A stretch of DNA of 64,000 nt from Hanleya hanleyi (lineage: Eukaryota > Mollusca > Polyplacophora > Lepidopleurida > Hanleyidae): NCBI GenBank assembly GCA_036873755.1, contig JAVTVY010025351.1, positions 39,718 through 103,717 on the forward strand. The letters are read 5' to 3'. The notes beneath the pieces were generated by a model. The model did no database searches. It was given only the letters and a program-made list of their open reading frames with translations, and was not told the DNA's origin. This document shows, piece after piece, positions 21,931-32,859 of this stretch. Every line of letters starts with the position of its first letter. Positions within the stretch are counted from its first letter, which is position 1. A program made the position numbers and the translations under genes.

Positions 21931-22539
21931 TTATTTTTGCATGTAAACGTGGTGGGTGTCTCCGGGAAAGATTCCTGTCCGTAGTTGAAGGTGATCAGGG
22001 GTGGCTTGCTTAAGGTCAAAGAGCATACACCCGTGCTGAGGGGTTGTCGCATCTTTAAAGGCTTCCAACGCAAACGATGTGCGGCCGGGATACATCTGTC
22101 TCGCCAGGTGCAGCAGTTGAGTGGTATCTCTCGGGTTTTTGAAGACCACCAGGTAGTGGGCATTTAAGCTGATGTTCCGATGTTCTTTGTTTTTACTGAA
22201 CAGATTCTGCACAATGTACATGATGCTGAGCCGTCGATGATGGCTGCCTTTGGTAAAGAGTTGGGTGACCCGAGCATTCGTCTCCGCCATGAGATCATCC
22301 AGAACCACCAAGGTGTCGGCTTCCAAATCGGCCAGGTTGGGTAGGCCTTACACGAACGTGATATGGGGAATTGCTGCATACGCTGTCTGCCATTCTCCAT
22401 AACACCACGCGACTCGGGCAATGGGTGGGGTGATCATGCTGTCGGCGTGTTGAAGGAGCTTCCTGACGAAGTGCGTTTTGCCGGAGCCCGTCGGTCCTGC
22501 GGTGACGCAAGTGAAGGGATGCTGCCACCGAGGGTCCAT
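21931..22539 (-). pseudogene. Polinton packaging ATPase (family 2), one nonsense codon, unit 1
   Basis: From ATG 22539 the frame reads MDPRWQHPFTCVTAGPTGSG. Walker A GPTGSGKT is at residues 15-22, a 'RVAWCYGEWQTAY' strand follows, and Walker B 'TLVVLDDLM' comes next. The core continues with 'SHHRRLSIMYIVQNLF' and 'LVVFKNPRD' and ends in 'FPGDTHHVYMQK'. At ~200 residues it has the usual length for an A32/FtsK-HerA-like Polinton or adintovirus genome-packaging ATPase. A TAA (22348-22350), shared by all three copies, separates Walker A from Walker B. It has no N-terminal C2H2 finger and is clearly a different lineage from the ATPase at 15465-16698. Confidence 0.85.
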
Positions 22540-23001
22540 GGTTCGAGCTGTATGCGCTGTCGTGGTAACCCGCTCTTGAAAATTGGGAAGGAGTGAACTG
22601 GAATGGTGGTGGGTACAACGTCGGTCGTCGTTGTCGATGGGCGTTCACTGTGAGTGATGAAATCTGGTGGGTTTTCAGACGTAGTGGGTGTACTTGGTGT
22701 AGGTGTTGATTGTATACTCGGTGTGGAGCTCGATGTGGCTTGTACACGTGGTGTGGTGGTGATGACTGGGCTCGCTTCGATCACGGGGTTGACTGGTGTA
22801 GAGAAGGTTTGTAGACTGGTTTGACTGTCACTCACCGCTGGAGTTCTAAGTTGGTTAAGTAGAGTGCTGAGATAGACTACGTCGTAAGACACACCTCCGT
22901 ACAACACACTCAGCAGAATTAGCAATATCACCACGAAGCCCACTTGCGCTTTGCGCGTTTTGGGAGACGCTTGTGTTCAGAGGCAGCTGCTGTTGGTCCA
23001 T
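22434..23001 (-). pseudogene. Ser/Thr-rich single-pass membrane protein of Polinton, unit 1
   Basis: The likely start is ATG 23001 (MDQQQLPLNTSVSQNAQ). About 20 residues later a frameshift leads into 'GFVVILLILLSVLYGGVSYDV', a clear membrane segment. A long Ser/Thr/Pro-rich stretch then follows (repeated 'STPxxxSTPTPSTPTT'), overlapping the ATPase start. The layout is a short cytoplasmic or luminal head, one membrane segment and a mucin-like stalk. The gene lies between the integrase and the ATPase, and its TATA box overlaps the integrase stop codon (23051-23056). I recognise no family. The exact C-terminus is uncertain because the frame runs on under the ATPase gene. Confidence 0.5.
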
Positions 23002-23050
23002 AGCACCTTGGTCGAACGTGGAATGAAGGATGATGGTAGTGGTGTCTGGC

Positions 23051-23056
23051 TTTATA
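23051..23056 (-). promoter_or_regulatory. TATA box of Ser/Thr-rich gene overlapping the integrase stop, unit 1
   Basis: TATAAA on the - strand overlaps the integrase TAA (23052-23054), is followed by 'gccagaca', and lies about 50 nt before ATG 23001. Copies at 29620-29625 and 36189-36194. Confidence 0.5.
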
Positions 23057-24125
23057 GTCGTTTCACCTGGTTGGCCGCGACCCAGGAATTGAAGGAACTG
23101 GGCCAGCCTTGCCATTTGACGAAATGAAACAGTTTGCCACGGCGTCGCTCGGTTTTCAAAATCTCCTCCACCGTGTAGTAGTCTTGCTTTGTTTTTACGA
23201 CAGGCTGTAATTCCGTCTCGTAAAACGTCCCTAGCAACGGTTCCCCTTGAAGATCTTCCAGTTCATAGATTCGATGCTGTCGGGGTAGGCGCCGTTTAAT
23301 CAGGAAGTGCTCATCGCTCCAGTTGGGCAAGTAACTTTTCTCAAATTGACCTTTCACTTTACTGATCCGTACAGGGTCCCCGACCTTAAACACCCCCTTC
23401 GGTGCTCGTTGCGATTGTATGGGGTACAAGACACGCCGGACTTGGGCTTCATTGCGTTGGGTGACGGTATTGGGGGCTCTCAGTATACTCCTGTGATAGG
23501 CGCGATTGTAACTACTCACAAGTTTCGGGAGAACATCGATGTACCGCCTTGTATTCTTACAGGTGAAATATTTATACATGCGGCCTTTGAATGTCCTGTT
23601 GAACCTTTCCACAATGGAAGCCTTGGTCTCGTTGTACGTATGGAAGAAAAACACCTTCTGGGCTTTCAGAAACTGTTGGAACGGTCTGTTGAGGAATTCC
23701 GTGCCTTCGTCGGTTTGCAAATACAAGGGTTTGCGCCCGGTCTTGAAGATGTCCTTGAACGCCGCTATGAGATTCGCCCCCGTTTTCGTCCGGATGGGTA
23801 CCACCCACGCATACTTCGACAGGATATCGATGCACGTCAAGATATACTGATTCCCATCGTTGTGTTTGGCAAAGGCGCTTATATCGACCAAATCCGTTTG
23901 CCACTGGGCATCTATTCCTCCCACGATGACCCGGTTCCGTAGAAAATGGCGACGGACAGATCGATATAAGGTATAGGTGTCTTGTTTTTTTAACCAATCT
24001 CGGACTTGGGCACGTTGTATCCCCTGGGGTTTGGCCGCTCGATAGAGAGCCGACAATGCATTATAGGCCGCCGGACTGTCGGGACTGTAGTATAAGTTAT
24101 CCAACACCTTTTCCCAGCTCTTCAT
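23052..24125 (-). CDS. Polinton integrase with C-terminal chromodomain, unit 1
   Basis: A 357-residue open frame from ATG 24125 (MKSWEKVLDNLYYSPDSPAA). Residues ~1-66 form the N-terminal region typical of Polinton integrases ('…QVRDWLKKQDTYTL…VRRHFLRNRV'). The catalytic core is RNase-H-like, with D78 (WQTDLVD), D139 (LQTDEGTEF) and E173 (ASIVERFN), giving a DD33E spacing. Residues ~316-357 form a chromodomain (YYTVEEIL…HFVKWQGWPSSFNSW). Integrases of this class insert linear element DNA into chromosomes. No stop interrupts it. A longer frame upstream (to 24467) belongs to the neighbouring PC4-like gene. A TATAAATA box lies 36 nt upstream of the chosen start. Confidence 0.9.
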   Translation of the reverse strand: MKSWEKVLDNLYYSPDSPAAYNALSALYRAAKPQGIQRAQVRDWLKKQDTYTLYRSVRRHFLRNRVIVGGIDAQWQTDLVDISAFAKHNDGNQYILTCIDILSKYAWVVPIRTKTGANLIAAFKDIFKTGRKPLYLQTDEGTEFLNRPFQQFLKAQKVFFFHTYNETKASIVERFNRTFKGRMYKYFTCKNTRRYIDVLPKLVSSYNRAYHRSILRAPNTVTQRNEAQVRRVLYPIQSQRAPKGVFKVGDPVRISKVKGQFEKSYLPNWSDEHFLIKRRLPRQHRIYELEDLQGEPLLGTFYETELQPVVKTKQDYYTVEEILKTERRRGKLFHFVKWQGWPSSFNSWVAANQVKRL

Positions 24126-24160
24126 GGTGATAAATGATGATGAACCCTTGCTGTATCGTT

Positions 24161-24168
24161 TATTTATA
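24161..24168 (-). promoter_or_regulatory. TATA box of integrase gene, unit 1
   Basis: On the - strand, TATAAATA followed by 'aacgatacag' lies 36 nt before the integrase ATG. The string matches the 'TATAAATACGAGACAG' motif found upstream of the PC4-like genes. Copies at 30730-30737 and 37299-37306. Confidence 0.6.
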
Positions 24169-24185
24169 ACGATATATCTTGGGCC

Positions 24186-24592
24186 GGAGTTTTTCTGATT
24201 TTCTTCTTCGGCTTCTGCCAGCATATTGTCCATGATAAATAACCAGTCCATCTCGTCTGATGACCGCTCTTCCTCCGTAAGCACTTGATCCACATCTGCC
24301 ACGGCATCTTCCAATGCAGACCATAGAACAGGGTGAAGGGTAAAATGCGCTGTACCCCCATCTAGCCTAGCCAACTGAACAAAGAAGGGGCCGCATCGGA
24401 TGTACACATCGTGACACAAGTGGATGAGGTCCAGCCTTCCCGGGACAGACGAATATGAGCCGGGCACGGTTGTGTAGGGTCTGCATCACACATGTCTCCT
24501 ACCTCCTCCATGATATCGACCTTGTCCGCATAGACGTGCAGGAAGACCTCGGGGGTCAAGCTGAGAAACGCCCGTAGTATATGCTCCGTCAT
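24186..24592 (-). pseudogene. PC4-like protein B (Polinton family 2), frameshifted, unit 1
   Basis: It begins MTEHILRAFLSLTPEVFLHV at ATG 24592. After 'RLSREGW' the homology to protein A (37817-38317) moves to another frame ('LIHLCHDVYIRCGPFF', then 'HFTLHPVLWSALEDAVADVDQVL') and about 14 residues are missing. The two halves each resemble the beta-hairpin plus helix of PC4/Sub1 single-stranded-DNA-binding proteins, especially the strand-to-helix signature [GH]-F-T-L-x-P-x-L-W-x-A-x-E-x-x-V-x-x-V-D. No stop separates this frame from the integrase. The PC4 relation is my inference. Confidence 0.5.
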
Positions 24593-25933
24593 GGTCAGTA
24601 CGTGAATGGTACAAGATTTGACTGTCTCGTATTTTTGTGAGAATTATGACGTGAGATCAAAGGATCGGGTGGTCATGTCACGTGGGTGTCCATCTGATGT
24701 CAACGGGCCAATGGAAGTCTCACATCGGAGCGATATTTAGTAAAGTTAGTCCCATGATCAATTGCTTGAGATGTCTAAAATATCGACTCTCTAGAAAATC
24801 ATTAGAAACGCTATATTCTTCATTTATACTCCCTATATTCGACTATGCAGATGTTGTATGGAGCAGCTGCACGGAGGAGAAATTGACTCTATTAGAGAAG
24901 CTACAGCTGGACGCCCTTAGAACCATATGTGGAGCTGTCTCGCGGGACTAGTCATAATTCCATTTATAAAGAAACAGGATTTATTCCCCTGAGGGAACGA
25001 AGAAACCGTCATAAGCTCCAGGAATTTTATAAAATGGTAAATAACATTTGTCCTTCGTACCTCTCAGCTCTAGTCCCGCGGAGAGTCTCACATAGGTGTG
25101 AATACCCATTACGTAATACATCGGATCTGTCCATTCCATTTTGTAAAACCCAGCTTTATTCTAGCTCCTTTATTCCCTCTACGTCAAGAATGTGGAATGA
25201 CCTGAGTGATGAAACCAGGAACGCCCCGAGTTACACCTCTTTCAAAAAACGACTGAGCCGCGACGACAATAAATGTCCAAAATATTTTTATTCCGTATCC
25301 AGAAACGGACAAGTACTACACGCTAAACTGCGACTTCAATGTAGCGAGCTTAACGCCCATAAATTTAATAGATTCATAGACGATTCTCCTGCGTGCAGCT
25401 GCGGTTTTTATTATGAAGACGCCAACCATTTTCTTTTTCATTATCCATTACATGTAGATTTGCGACGAACTATGCTGAACCATATTACTAAATATATTAA
25501 ATTCCCTACATGCAGCACCCTATTATTCGGCAGTGATGAACTTAAGTTTGAAGCAAATGAAGATATATTTTTAAAAGTGCAACAATATTTAATAGATTCA
25601 CATCGGTTTGTTACCTAACATCCTAAGCTTCTAACCAATTTTGTCGGAATGTCATTTACCATCCCTTATTAATTAGCATCATGCTTTAATTACGCGCGTA
25701 ATATATTATTGCTAGACACACGGTAATTATTATCGTTGAAGTACACCAACTAAGGTCTAATTTTTTCAACTTTTGGCAGTATTGTTATATTATTATTTTC
25801 TTTGCACTATCAATTCTGTTATATATGTTCCGCCATCTTCATATGTATAATATACCAACGGCTTCGGAAGCGGCGTTTATATAGCCTTGCCCTGTTCGCC
25901 TATCCTTGACTTAATAAAAATATTGTTTAAACC

Positions 25934-26141
25934 ATTGGCACCCAGACTACGACGGGCTTTACGTCAGCAGTATGTCGACCTCGTGACACATATGAAATTG
26001 TTGGATAAGGATGCGGTTCATATGGGAATCGAAAAAACAGCGTCGATGTTGAAAACCTTGGGCATGAACTGGAAAGCGGCGTATGTCAGAGCAATAGCAC
26101 AAAAGCAACATTTGTTCGAACGTAGCATTAAACGACGTTAA
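25934..26141 (+). pseudogene. ATPase (family 1) C-terminal tail remnant, unit 2
   Basis: Tandem copy of 19365-19572 with one amino-acid change (KVAY to KAAY). It has no ATPase core upstream in this unit and only the retrotransposon tail (24679-25933) before it. Confidence 0.6.
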
Positions 26142-26290
26142 AGCGTTAAGAAAGTGTGTTAAAGCGTTGAGACGAGCGTTAAGGCGTACAGATAGGGCGT
26201 TAAGGCATAACAGTGGGCGTTGGCGGGCGTTACTGTCTATGAAAGCAAGTGTATTCCCAAAAGAAGCACAGTCAACGTTCAACCGTCAAC

Positions 26291-26863
26291 ATGGCTTATA
26301 CTTGTTCTGAGTGTGAACGCAGGTTCACCAGACATTACGATATGATGTGACACCAGGAAAATATACATGGAATTGAAGACTCCGAGAAGTCCGTTGAGGC
26401 GGATGCTGATACAGAGACTGCTGAGAGTGTATCGACTGATACCGAAACAGAGATTGCTGACAGTCTGTCTACTGATACTGAGAGCTTGACCTCAGATGGT
26501 CAGCCTACATCCCAGGAAAGTGAGGCAGAACCTACCTTTTGGGATCGTATTGTGACATCAGCTATCAATACTCACGCTGCAGCGATCGAGGACGCGGGAC
26601 AGGATAACTTACAACAGGCGTACACCCAAATGCGCCCCTGCATCAGGAAAACAGCCATGGCGATCTATGAACAGTATACCTTACTATCGCTTGAAATGAA
26701 AGGCGACCCCACGCACAGGTCCATCATGAAGACCAAGCGTCACTTGGAAGAGAATATGAGGCTACCACCCACCGAGGCCCTGGAAAATGCGACCAGAATG
26801 CGCAAACAACTGTTTCAGGACATGCTGCCCGAACAATATCCAGGCCTGCCCGACGACGATTAG
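26291..26863 (+). pseudogene. Polinton C2H2-finger protein (family 1), unit 2
   Basis: Tandem copy of 19722-20294 with the same in-frame TGA at codon 20. It has 'SDGQPT' where unit 1 has 'SDRQPT', and LLSLE where unit 1 has LLPLE. Confidence 0.7.
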
Positions 26864-27028
26864 AACAAACGGATGAGAGCGAACATGGCCGAAGATGGGA
26901 CTTTCTTAAGGACGGCCTCTGATTGGACAAGAGCAGCCGAGAATACATATAACAGGCAAGAACGAATATGACAGATACAGCGCCAAATGGCGGTCTCTGA
27001 TTGGACAAGAGTCTTCTCGAATTGTAAA

Positions 27029-27083
27029 CATACCCAACGCGGCTCTCCCAGCGTGGGTATGATGTAACATTGAGGAGAATAAA
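27029..27083 (+). terminator. 3' hairpin plus poly(A) signal of C2H2-finger gene, unit 2
   Basis: Tandem copy of 20460-20514, apparently unchanged. Confidence 0.65.
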
Positions 27084-27163
27084 CTATATGAAAACTTGTT
27101 GTTGTTGTTGTTGTTCTCTCATCTGTCATCCTTGTTGTTGTTGTTGTTTTTCTCTCATCTGTC

Positions 27164-28397
27164 TATATCATGGCGCCAAGGCGTTATGCTAGGGCGTTAA
27201 GGCGGACGTTGACGGGCGTCACTGCATTTCCAATGAATTAGTGACAATTCCATGAAAATCAGAGCTTTTGGGCTAATTCACCAGGGCGTTGAGCTTGGCG
27301 TTGGCGAGCGTTGCTACAAGATGCCACTTCACACGACGCATTCGGACCACGGATGGTCCATTTCTATCCCAAAACACCTTCCTTCACACCCGCCAAATGC
27401 CCGCTTTGGCTACTACTCCTACTGATGACGTCACAGATGACGTGAATATACCTCAAATCGGGATCTACACCCCGAGAGCTACAAAATAACACCTCCCACG
27501 ACACATTCGGACCAATAGTGGTCCATCTCTACACCCAATACCTTCCTTCACTTCCCCAAAATGCCCACTTTGGCTACTACTCGTACTGATGACGTCACCG
27601 ATGACTTCACAGATGGAGTGCACATCCTTCAAGTGGGGGTCTACACCCCGAGAGCTACAAAATGACACCCCACACGACGCATTCGGAGCAATAGTGGTCC
27701 ATCTCTACACCAAATACCTTCCTTCACTTCCCCAAAATGGCCACTTTACTTACTACACCCAACTGCGCATGCGCAGATTGACGAGACTTGCAATAAAAAA
27801 CACGCCATTCTGACTACCCCACGAAAGCTTCACTTTGACACCTCCCACAACCCATTTGGACCACTAGTGTCCCACCTCGACCGCAAAACGTCTATTTCCA
27901 TACCCTTTTCCCACAATTCCGTGTCTGCGCATGCTCAGAATGTCGATAACGGCCGAGACATTAGTCCAGGCGGATGCTCCCTCACATATGCTTCACATTG
28001 ATACCTCATACGACTCCATAGAACCACTAGTGGTTCACCAAGACCCCAAAAACGTCCATTTCCATACCCTTTCCCCACAATTCCCTGTCTGCGCATGCGC
28101 AGAATGTTGACCACGGCCGAGACACTAGTCCAGGCGGATGCCCCCTCACATATGCTTCACATTGATAACTCATACGACTCCATCGGCCCATTAGGGGCTC
28201 CCCTAGATCCCAAAACGTCTATTTCCATACCCTTTGTCTACTGCGCATGCGCAGAATGACGATATTCCAACCCCACACCCACTCTGTCGAATGCTCCTTC
28301 ACGAATGCTTCACATTGATACACCATACGACTCCATAGGACCACTAGTGGCCCACCTAGACCCCAAAACGTCTATTTCCATACCCTTTGTCAGAGAC
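27164..28397. repeat. Polinton terminal array, unit 2
   Basis: Tandem copy of 20595-21828 with the same motif order. Confidence 0.8.
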
Positions 28398-28436
28398 AAC
28401 AGAGACAAAGTCAACCATGATGTGGTTTTAATTCTT

Positions 28437-28496
28437 TTTATTATCCCATCATCAAACACACACACCCCAGCTGCGGAAGCCACTGTGGGTGTGTTT
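28437..28496 (-). terminator. 3' hairpin plus poly(A) signal of family-2 ATPase, unit 2
   Basis: Tandem copy of 21868-21927. Confidence 0.65.
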
Positions 28497-28499
28497 CCA

Positions 28500-29108
28500 T
28501 TATTTTTGCATGTAAACGTGGTGGGTGTCTCCGGGAAAGATTCCTGTCCGTAGTTGAAGGTGATCAGGGGTGGCTTGCTTAAGGTCAAAGAGCATACACC
28601 CGTGCTGAGGGGTTGTCGCATCTTTAAAGGCTTCCAACGCAAACGATGTGCGGCCGGGATACATCTGTCTCGCCAGGTGCAGCAGTTGAGTGGTATCTCT
28701 CGGGTTTTTGAAGACCACCAGGTAGTGGGCATTTAAGCTGATGTTCCGATGTTCTTTGTTTTTACTGAACAGATTCTGCACAATGTACATGATGCTGAGC
28801 CGTCGATGATGGCTGCCTTTGGTAAAGAGTTGGGTGACCCGAGCATTCGTCTCCGCCATGAGATCATCCAGAACCACCAAGGTGTCGGCTTCCAAATCGG
28901 CCAGGTTGGGTAGGCCTTACACGAACGTGATATGGGGAATTGCTGCATACGCTGTCTGCCATTCTCCATAACACCACGCGACTCGGGCAATGGGTGGGGT
29001 GATCATGCTGTCGGCGTGTTGAAGGAGCTTCCTGACGAAGTGCGTTTTGCCGGAGCCCGTCGGTCCTGCGGTGACGCAAGTGAAGGGATGCTGCCACCGA
29101 GGGTCCAT
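28500..29108 (-). pseudogene. Polinton packaging ATPase (family 2), unit 2
   Basis: Tandem copy of 21931-22539 with the same TAA between Walker A and Walker B. Confidence 0.85.
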
Positions 29109-29570
29109 GGTTCGAGCTGTATGCGCTGTCGTGGTAACCCGCTCTTGAAAATTGGGAAGGAGTGAACTGGAATGGTGGTGGGTACAACGTCGGTCGTCGT
29201 TGTCGATGGGCGTTCACTGTGAGTGATGAAATCCGGTGGGTTTTCAGACGTAGTGGGTGTACTTGGTGTAGGTGTTGATTGTATACTCGGTGTGGAGCTC
29301 GATGTGGCTTGTACACGTGGTGTGGTGGTGATGACTGGGCTCGCTTCGATCACGGGGTTGACTGGTGTAGAGAAGGTTTGTAGACTGGTTTGACTGTCAC
29401 TCACCGCTGGAGTTCTAAGTTGGTTAAGTAGAGTGCTGAGATAGACTACGTCGTAAGACACACCTCCGTACAACACACTCAGCAGAATTAGCAATATCAC
29501 CACGAAGCCCACTTGCGCTTTGCGCGTTTTGGGAGACGCTTGTGTTCAGAGGCAGCTGCTGTTGGTCCAT
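29003..29570 (-). pseudogene. Ser/Thr-rich membrane protein, unit 2
   Basis: Tandem copy of 22434-23001 with one residue change near 29230. The apparent N-terminal frameshift is the same. Confidence 0.5.
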
Positions 29571-29620
29571 AGCACCTTGGTCGAACGTGGAATGAAGGAT
29601 GATGGTAGTGGTGTCTGGCT

Positions 29621-30694
29621 TTATAGTCGTTTCACCTGGTTGGCCGCGACCCAGGAATTGAAGGAACTGGGCCAGCCTTGCCATTTGACGAAATGAAACA
29701 GTTTGCCACGGCGTCGCTCGGTTTTCAAAATCTCCTCCACCGTGTAGTAGTCTTGCTTTGTTTTTACGACAGGCTGTAATTCCGTCTCGTAAAACGTCCC
29801 TAGCAACGGTTCCCCTTGAAGATCTTCCAGTTCATAGATTCGATGCTGTCGGGGTAGGCGCCGTTTAATCAGGAAGTGCTCATCGCTCCAGTTGGGCAAG
29901 TAACTTTTCTCAAATTGACCTTTCACTTTACTGATCCGTACAGGGTCCCCGACCTTAAACACCCCCTTCGGTGCTCGTTGCGATTGTATGGGGTACAAGA
30001 CACGCCGGACTTGGGCTTCATTGCGTTGGGTGACGGTATTGGGGGCTCTCAGTATACTCCTGTGATAGGCGCGATTGTAACTACTCACAAGTTTCGGGAG
30101 AACATCGATGTACCGCCTTGTATTCTTACAGGTGAAATATTTATACATGCGGCCTTTGAATGTCCTGTTGAACCTTTCCACAATGGAAGCCTTGGTCTCG
30201 TTGTACGTATGGAAGAAAAACACCTTCTGGGCTTTCAGAAACTGTTGGAACGGTCTGTTGAGGAATTCCGTGCCTTCGTCGGTTTGCAAATACAAGGGTT
30301 TGCGCCCGGTCTTGAAGATGTCCTTGAACGCCGCTATGAGATTCGCCCCCGTTTTCGTCCGGATGGGTACCACCCACGCATACTTCGACAGGATATCGAT
30401 GCACGTCAAGATATACTGATTCCCATCGTTGTGTTTGGCAAAGGCGCTTATATCGACCAAATCCGTTTGCCACTGGGCATCTATTCCTCCCACGATGACC
30501 CGGTTCCGTAGAAAATGGCGACGGACAGATCGATATAAGGTATAGGTGTCTTGTTTTTTTAACCAATCTCGGACTTGGGCACGTTGTATCCCCTGGGGTT
30601 TGGCCGCTCGATAGAGAGCCGACAATGCATTATAGGCCGCCGGACTGTCGGGACTGTAGTATAAGTTATCCAACACCTTTTCCCAGCTCTTCAT
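29621..30694 (-). CDS. Polinton integrase with chromodomain, unit 2
   Basis: Tandem copy of 23052-24125. The frame is open, the DD33E residues are present, and the protein is identical to unit 1 as far as I can see. Confidence 0.9.
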   Translation of the reverse strand: MKSWEKVLDNLYYSPDSPAAYNALSALYRAAKPQGIQRAQVRDWLKKQDTYTLYRSVRRHFLRNRVIVGGIDAQWQTDLVDISAFAKHNDGNQYILTCIDILSKYAWVVPIRTKTGANLIAAFKDIFKTGRKPLYLQTDEGTEFLNRPFQQFLKAQKVFFFHTYNETKASIVERFNRTFKGRMYKYFTCKNTRRYIDVLPKLVSSYNRAYHRSILRAPNTVTQRNEAQVRRVLYPIQSQRAPKGVFKVGDPVRISKVKGQFEKSYLPNWSDEHFLIKRRLPRQHRIYELEDLQGEPLLGTFYETELQPVVKTKQDYYTVEEILKTERRRGKLFHFVKWQGWPSSFNSWVAANQVKRL

Positions 30695-30754
30695 GGTGAT
30701 AAATGATGATGAACCCTTGCTGTATCGTTTATTTATAACGATATATCTTGGGCC

Positions 30755-31161
30755 GGAGTTTTTCTGATTTTCTTCTTCGGCTTCTGCCAGCATATTGTCC
30801 ATGATAAATAACCAGTCCATCTCGTCTGATGACCGCTCTTCCTCCGTAAGCACTTGATCCACATCTGCCACGGCATCTTCCAATGCAGACCATAGAACAG
30901 GGTGAAGGGTAAAATGCGCTGTACCCCCATCTAGCCTAGCCAACTGAACAAAGAAGGGGCCGCATCGGATGTACACATCGTGACACAAGTGGATGAGGTC
31001 CAGCCTTCCCGGGACAGACGAATATGAGCCGGGCACGGTTGTGTAGGGTCTGCATCACACATGTCTCCTACCTCCTCCATGATATCGACCTTGTCCGCAT
31101 AGACGTGCAGGAAGACCTCGGGGGTCAAGCTGAGAAACGCCCGTAGTATATGCTCCGTCAT
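30755..31161 (-). pseudogene. PC4-like protein B, unit 2
   Basis: Tandem copy of 24186-24592 with the same frameshift. Its TATA region (31199-31206) reads 'tattttt' as in unit 1, so the box is lost. Confidence 0.5.
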
Positions 31162-32502
31162 GGTCAGTACGTGAATGGTACAAGATTTGACTGTCTCGTA
31201 TTTTTGTGAGAATTATGACGTGAGATCAAAGGATCGGGTGGTCATGTCACGTGGGTGTCCATCTGATGTCAACGGGCCAATGGAAGTCTCACATCGGAGC
31301 GATATTTAGTAAAGTTAGTCCCATGATCAATTGCTTGAGATGTCTAAAATATCGACTCTCTAGAAAATCATTAGAAACGCTATATTCTTCATTTATACTC
31401 CCTATATTCGACTATGCAGATGTTGTATGGAGCAGCTGCACGGAGGAGAAATTGACTCTATTAGAGAAGCTACAGCTGGACGCCCTTAGAACCATATGTG
31501 GAGCTGTCTCGCGGGACTAGTCATAATTCCATTTATAAAGAAACAGGATTTATTCCCCTGAGGGAACGAAGAAACCGTCATAAGCTCCAGGAATTTTATA
31601 AAATGGTAAATAACATTTGTCCTTCGTACCTCTCAGCTCTAGTCCCGCGGAGAGTCTCACATAGGTGTGAATACCCATTACGTAATACATCGGATCTGTC
31701 CATTCCATTTTGTAAAACCCAGCTTTATTCTAGCTCCTTTATTCCCTCTACGTCAAGAATGTGGAATGACCTGAGTGATGAAACCAGGAACGCCCCGAGT
31801 TACACCTCTTTCAAAAAACGACTGAGCCGCGACGACAATAAATGTCCAAAATATTTTTATTCCGTATCCAGAAACGGACAAGTACTACACGCTAAACTGC
31901 GACTTCAATGTAGCGAGCTTAACGCCCATAAATTTAATAGATTCATAGACGATTCTCCTGCGTGCAGCTGCGGTTTTTATTATGAAGACGCCAACCATTT
32001 TCTTTTTCATTATCCATTACATGTAGATTTGCGACGAACTATGCTGAACCATATTACTAAATATATTAAATTCCCTACATGCAGCACCCTATTATTCGGC
32101 AGTGATGAACTTAAGTTTGAAGCAAATGAAGATATATTTTTAAAAGTGCAACAATATTTAATAGATTCACATCGGTTTGTTACCTAACATCCTAAGCTTC
32201 TAACCAATTTTGTCGGAATGTCATTTACCATCCCTTATTAATTAGCATCATGCTTTAATTACGCGCGTAATATATTATTGCTAGACACACGGTAATTATT
32301 ATCGTTGAAGTACACCAACTAAGGTCTAATTTTTTCAACTTTTGGCAGTATTGTTATATTATTATTTTCTTTGCACTATCAATTCTGTTATATATGTTCC
32401 GCCATCTTCATATGTACAATATACCAACGGCTTCGGAAGCGGCGTTTATATAGCCTTGCCCTGTTCGCCTATCCTTGACTTAATAAAAATATTGTTTAAA
32501 CC

Positions 32503-32710
32503 ATTGGCACCCAGACTACGACGGGCTTTACGTCAGCAGTATGTCGACCTCGTGACACATATGAAATTGTTGGATAAGGATGCGGTTCATATGGGAATCG
32601 AAAAAACAGCGTCGATGTTGAAAACCTTGGGCATGAACTGGAAAGTGGCGTATGTCAGAGCAATAGCACAAAAGCAACATTTGTTCGAACGTAGCATTAA
32701 ACGACGTTAA
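32503..32710 (+). pseudogene. ATPase (family 1) C-terminal tail remnant, unit 3
   Basis: Tandem copy of 19365-19572. A single base change upstream opens the frame further 5' (from about 32342) into retrotransposon 3' sequence, which is not a real gene extension. Confidence 0.6.
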
Positions 32711-32859
32711 AGCGTTAAGAAAGTGTGTTAAAGCGTTGAGACGAGCGTTAAGGCGTACAGATAGGGCGTTAAGGCATAACAGTGGGCGTTGGCGGGCGTT
32801 ACTGTCTATGAAAGCAAGTGTATTCCCAAAAGAAGCACAGTCAACGTTCAACCGTCAAC

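Larger units (their letters stand above)
18110..24678 (+). repeat. Tandem unit 1 (6,569 bp)
   Basis: First of three direct copies. It starts inside the retrotransposon at 'cacgtgggtgtccatc' and ends in the upstream region of the PC4-like gene ('…gggtggtcatgt'). Contents: retrotransposon 3' part, ATPase tail, iterons, C2H2-finger gene (+), terminal array, ATPase, Ser/Thr-rich protein, integrase and PC4-like gene (-). Differences from units 2/3 include a at 18159 (g in both others), 'gtctagaa' against 'gtcaagaa' near 18616, and 'gatcgtcag' against 'gatggtcag' near 19929. Confidence 0.95.
24679..31247 (+). repeat. Tandem unit 2 (6,569 bp)
   Basis: The second copy begins exactly 6,569 bp after unit 1, at the same 'cacgtggg' junction. 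It has a private base in the ATPase tail ('aaagcggcg' near 26075) and another in the Ser/Thr-rich gene ('aaatccgg' near 29230). Otherwise it is nearly identical to unit 1. Confidence 0.95.

Noticed and set aside
23307..23942. A 211-codon + strand frame (and copies at 29876 and 36445)
   Set aside because: It lies antisense to the integrase core, is low in conserved features, and is fully explained as a shadow.
23052..24467. A 471-codon frame as one integrase protein
   Set aside because: The first ~114 codons are the 3' part of the PC4-like B gene read through lost stop and promoter sequence. The integrase proper starts at 24125, with its own TATA box.
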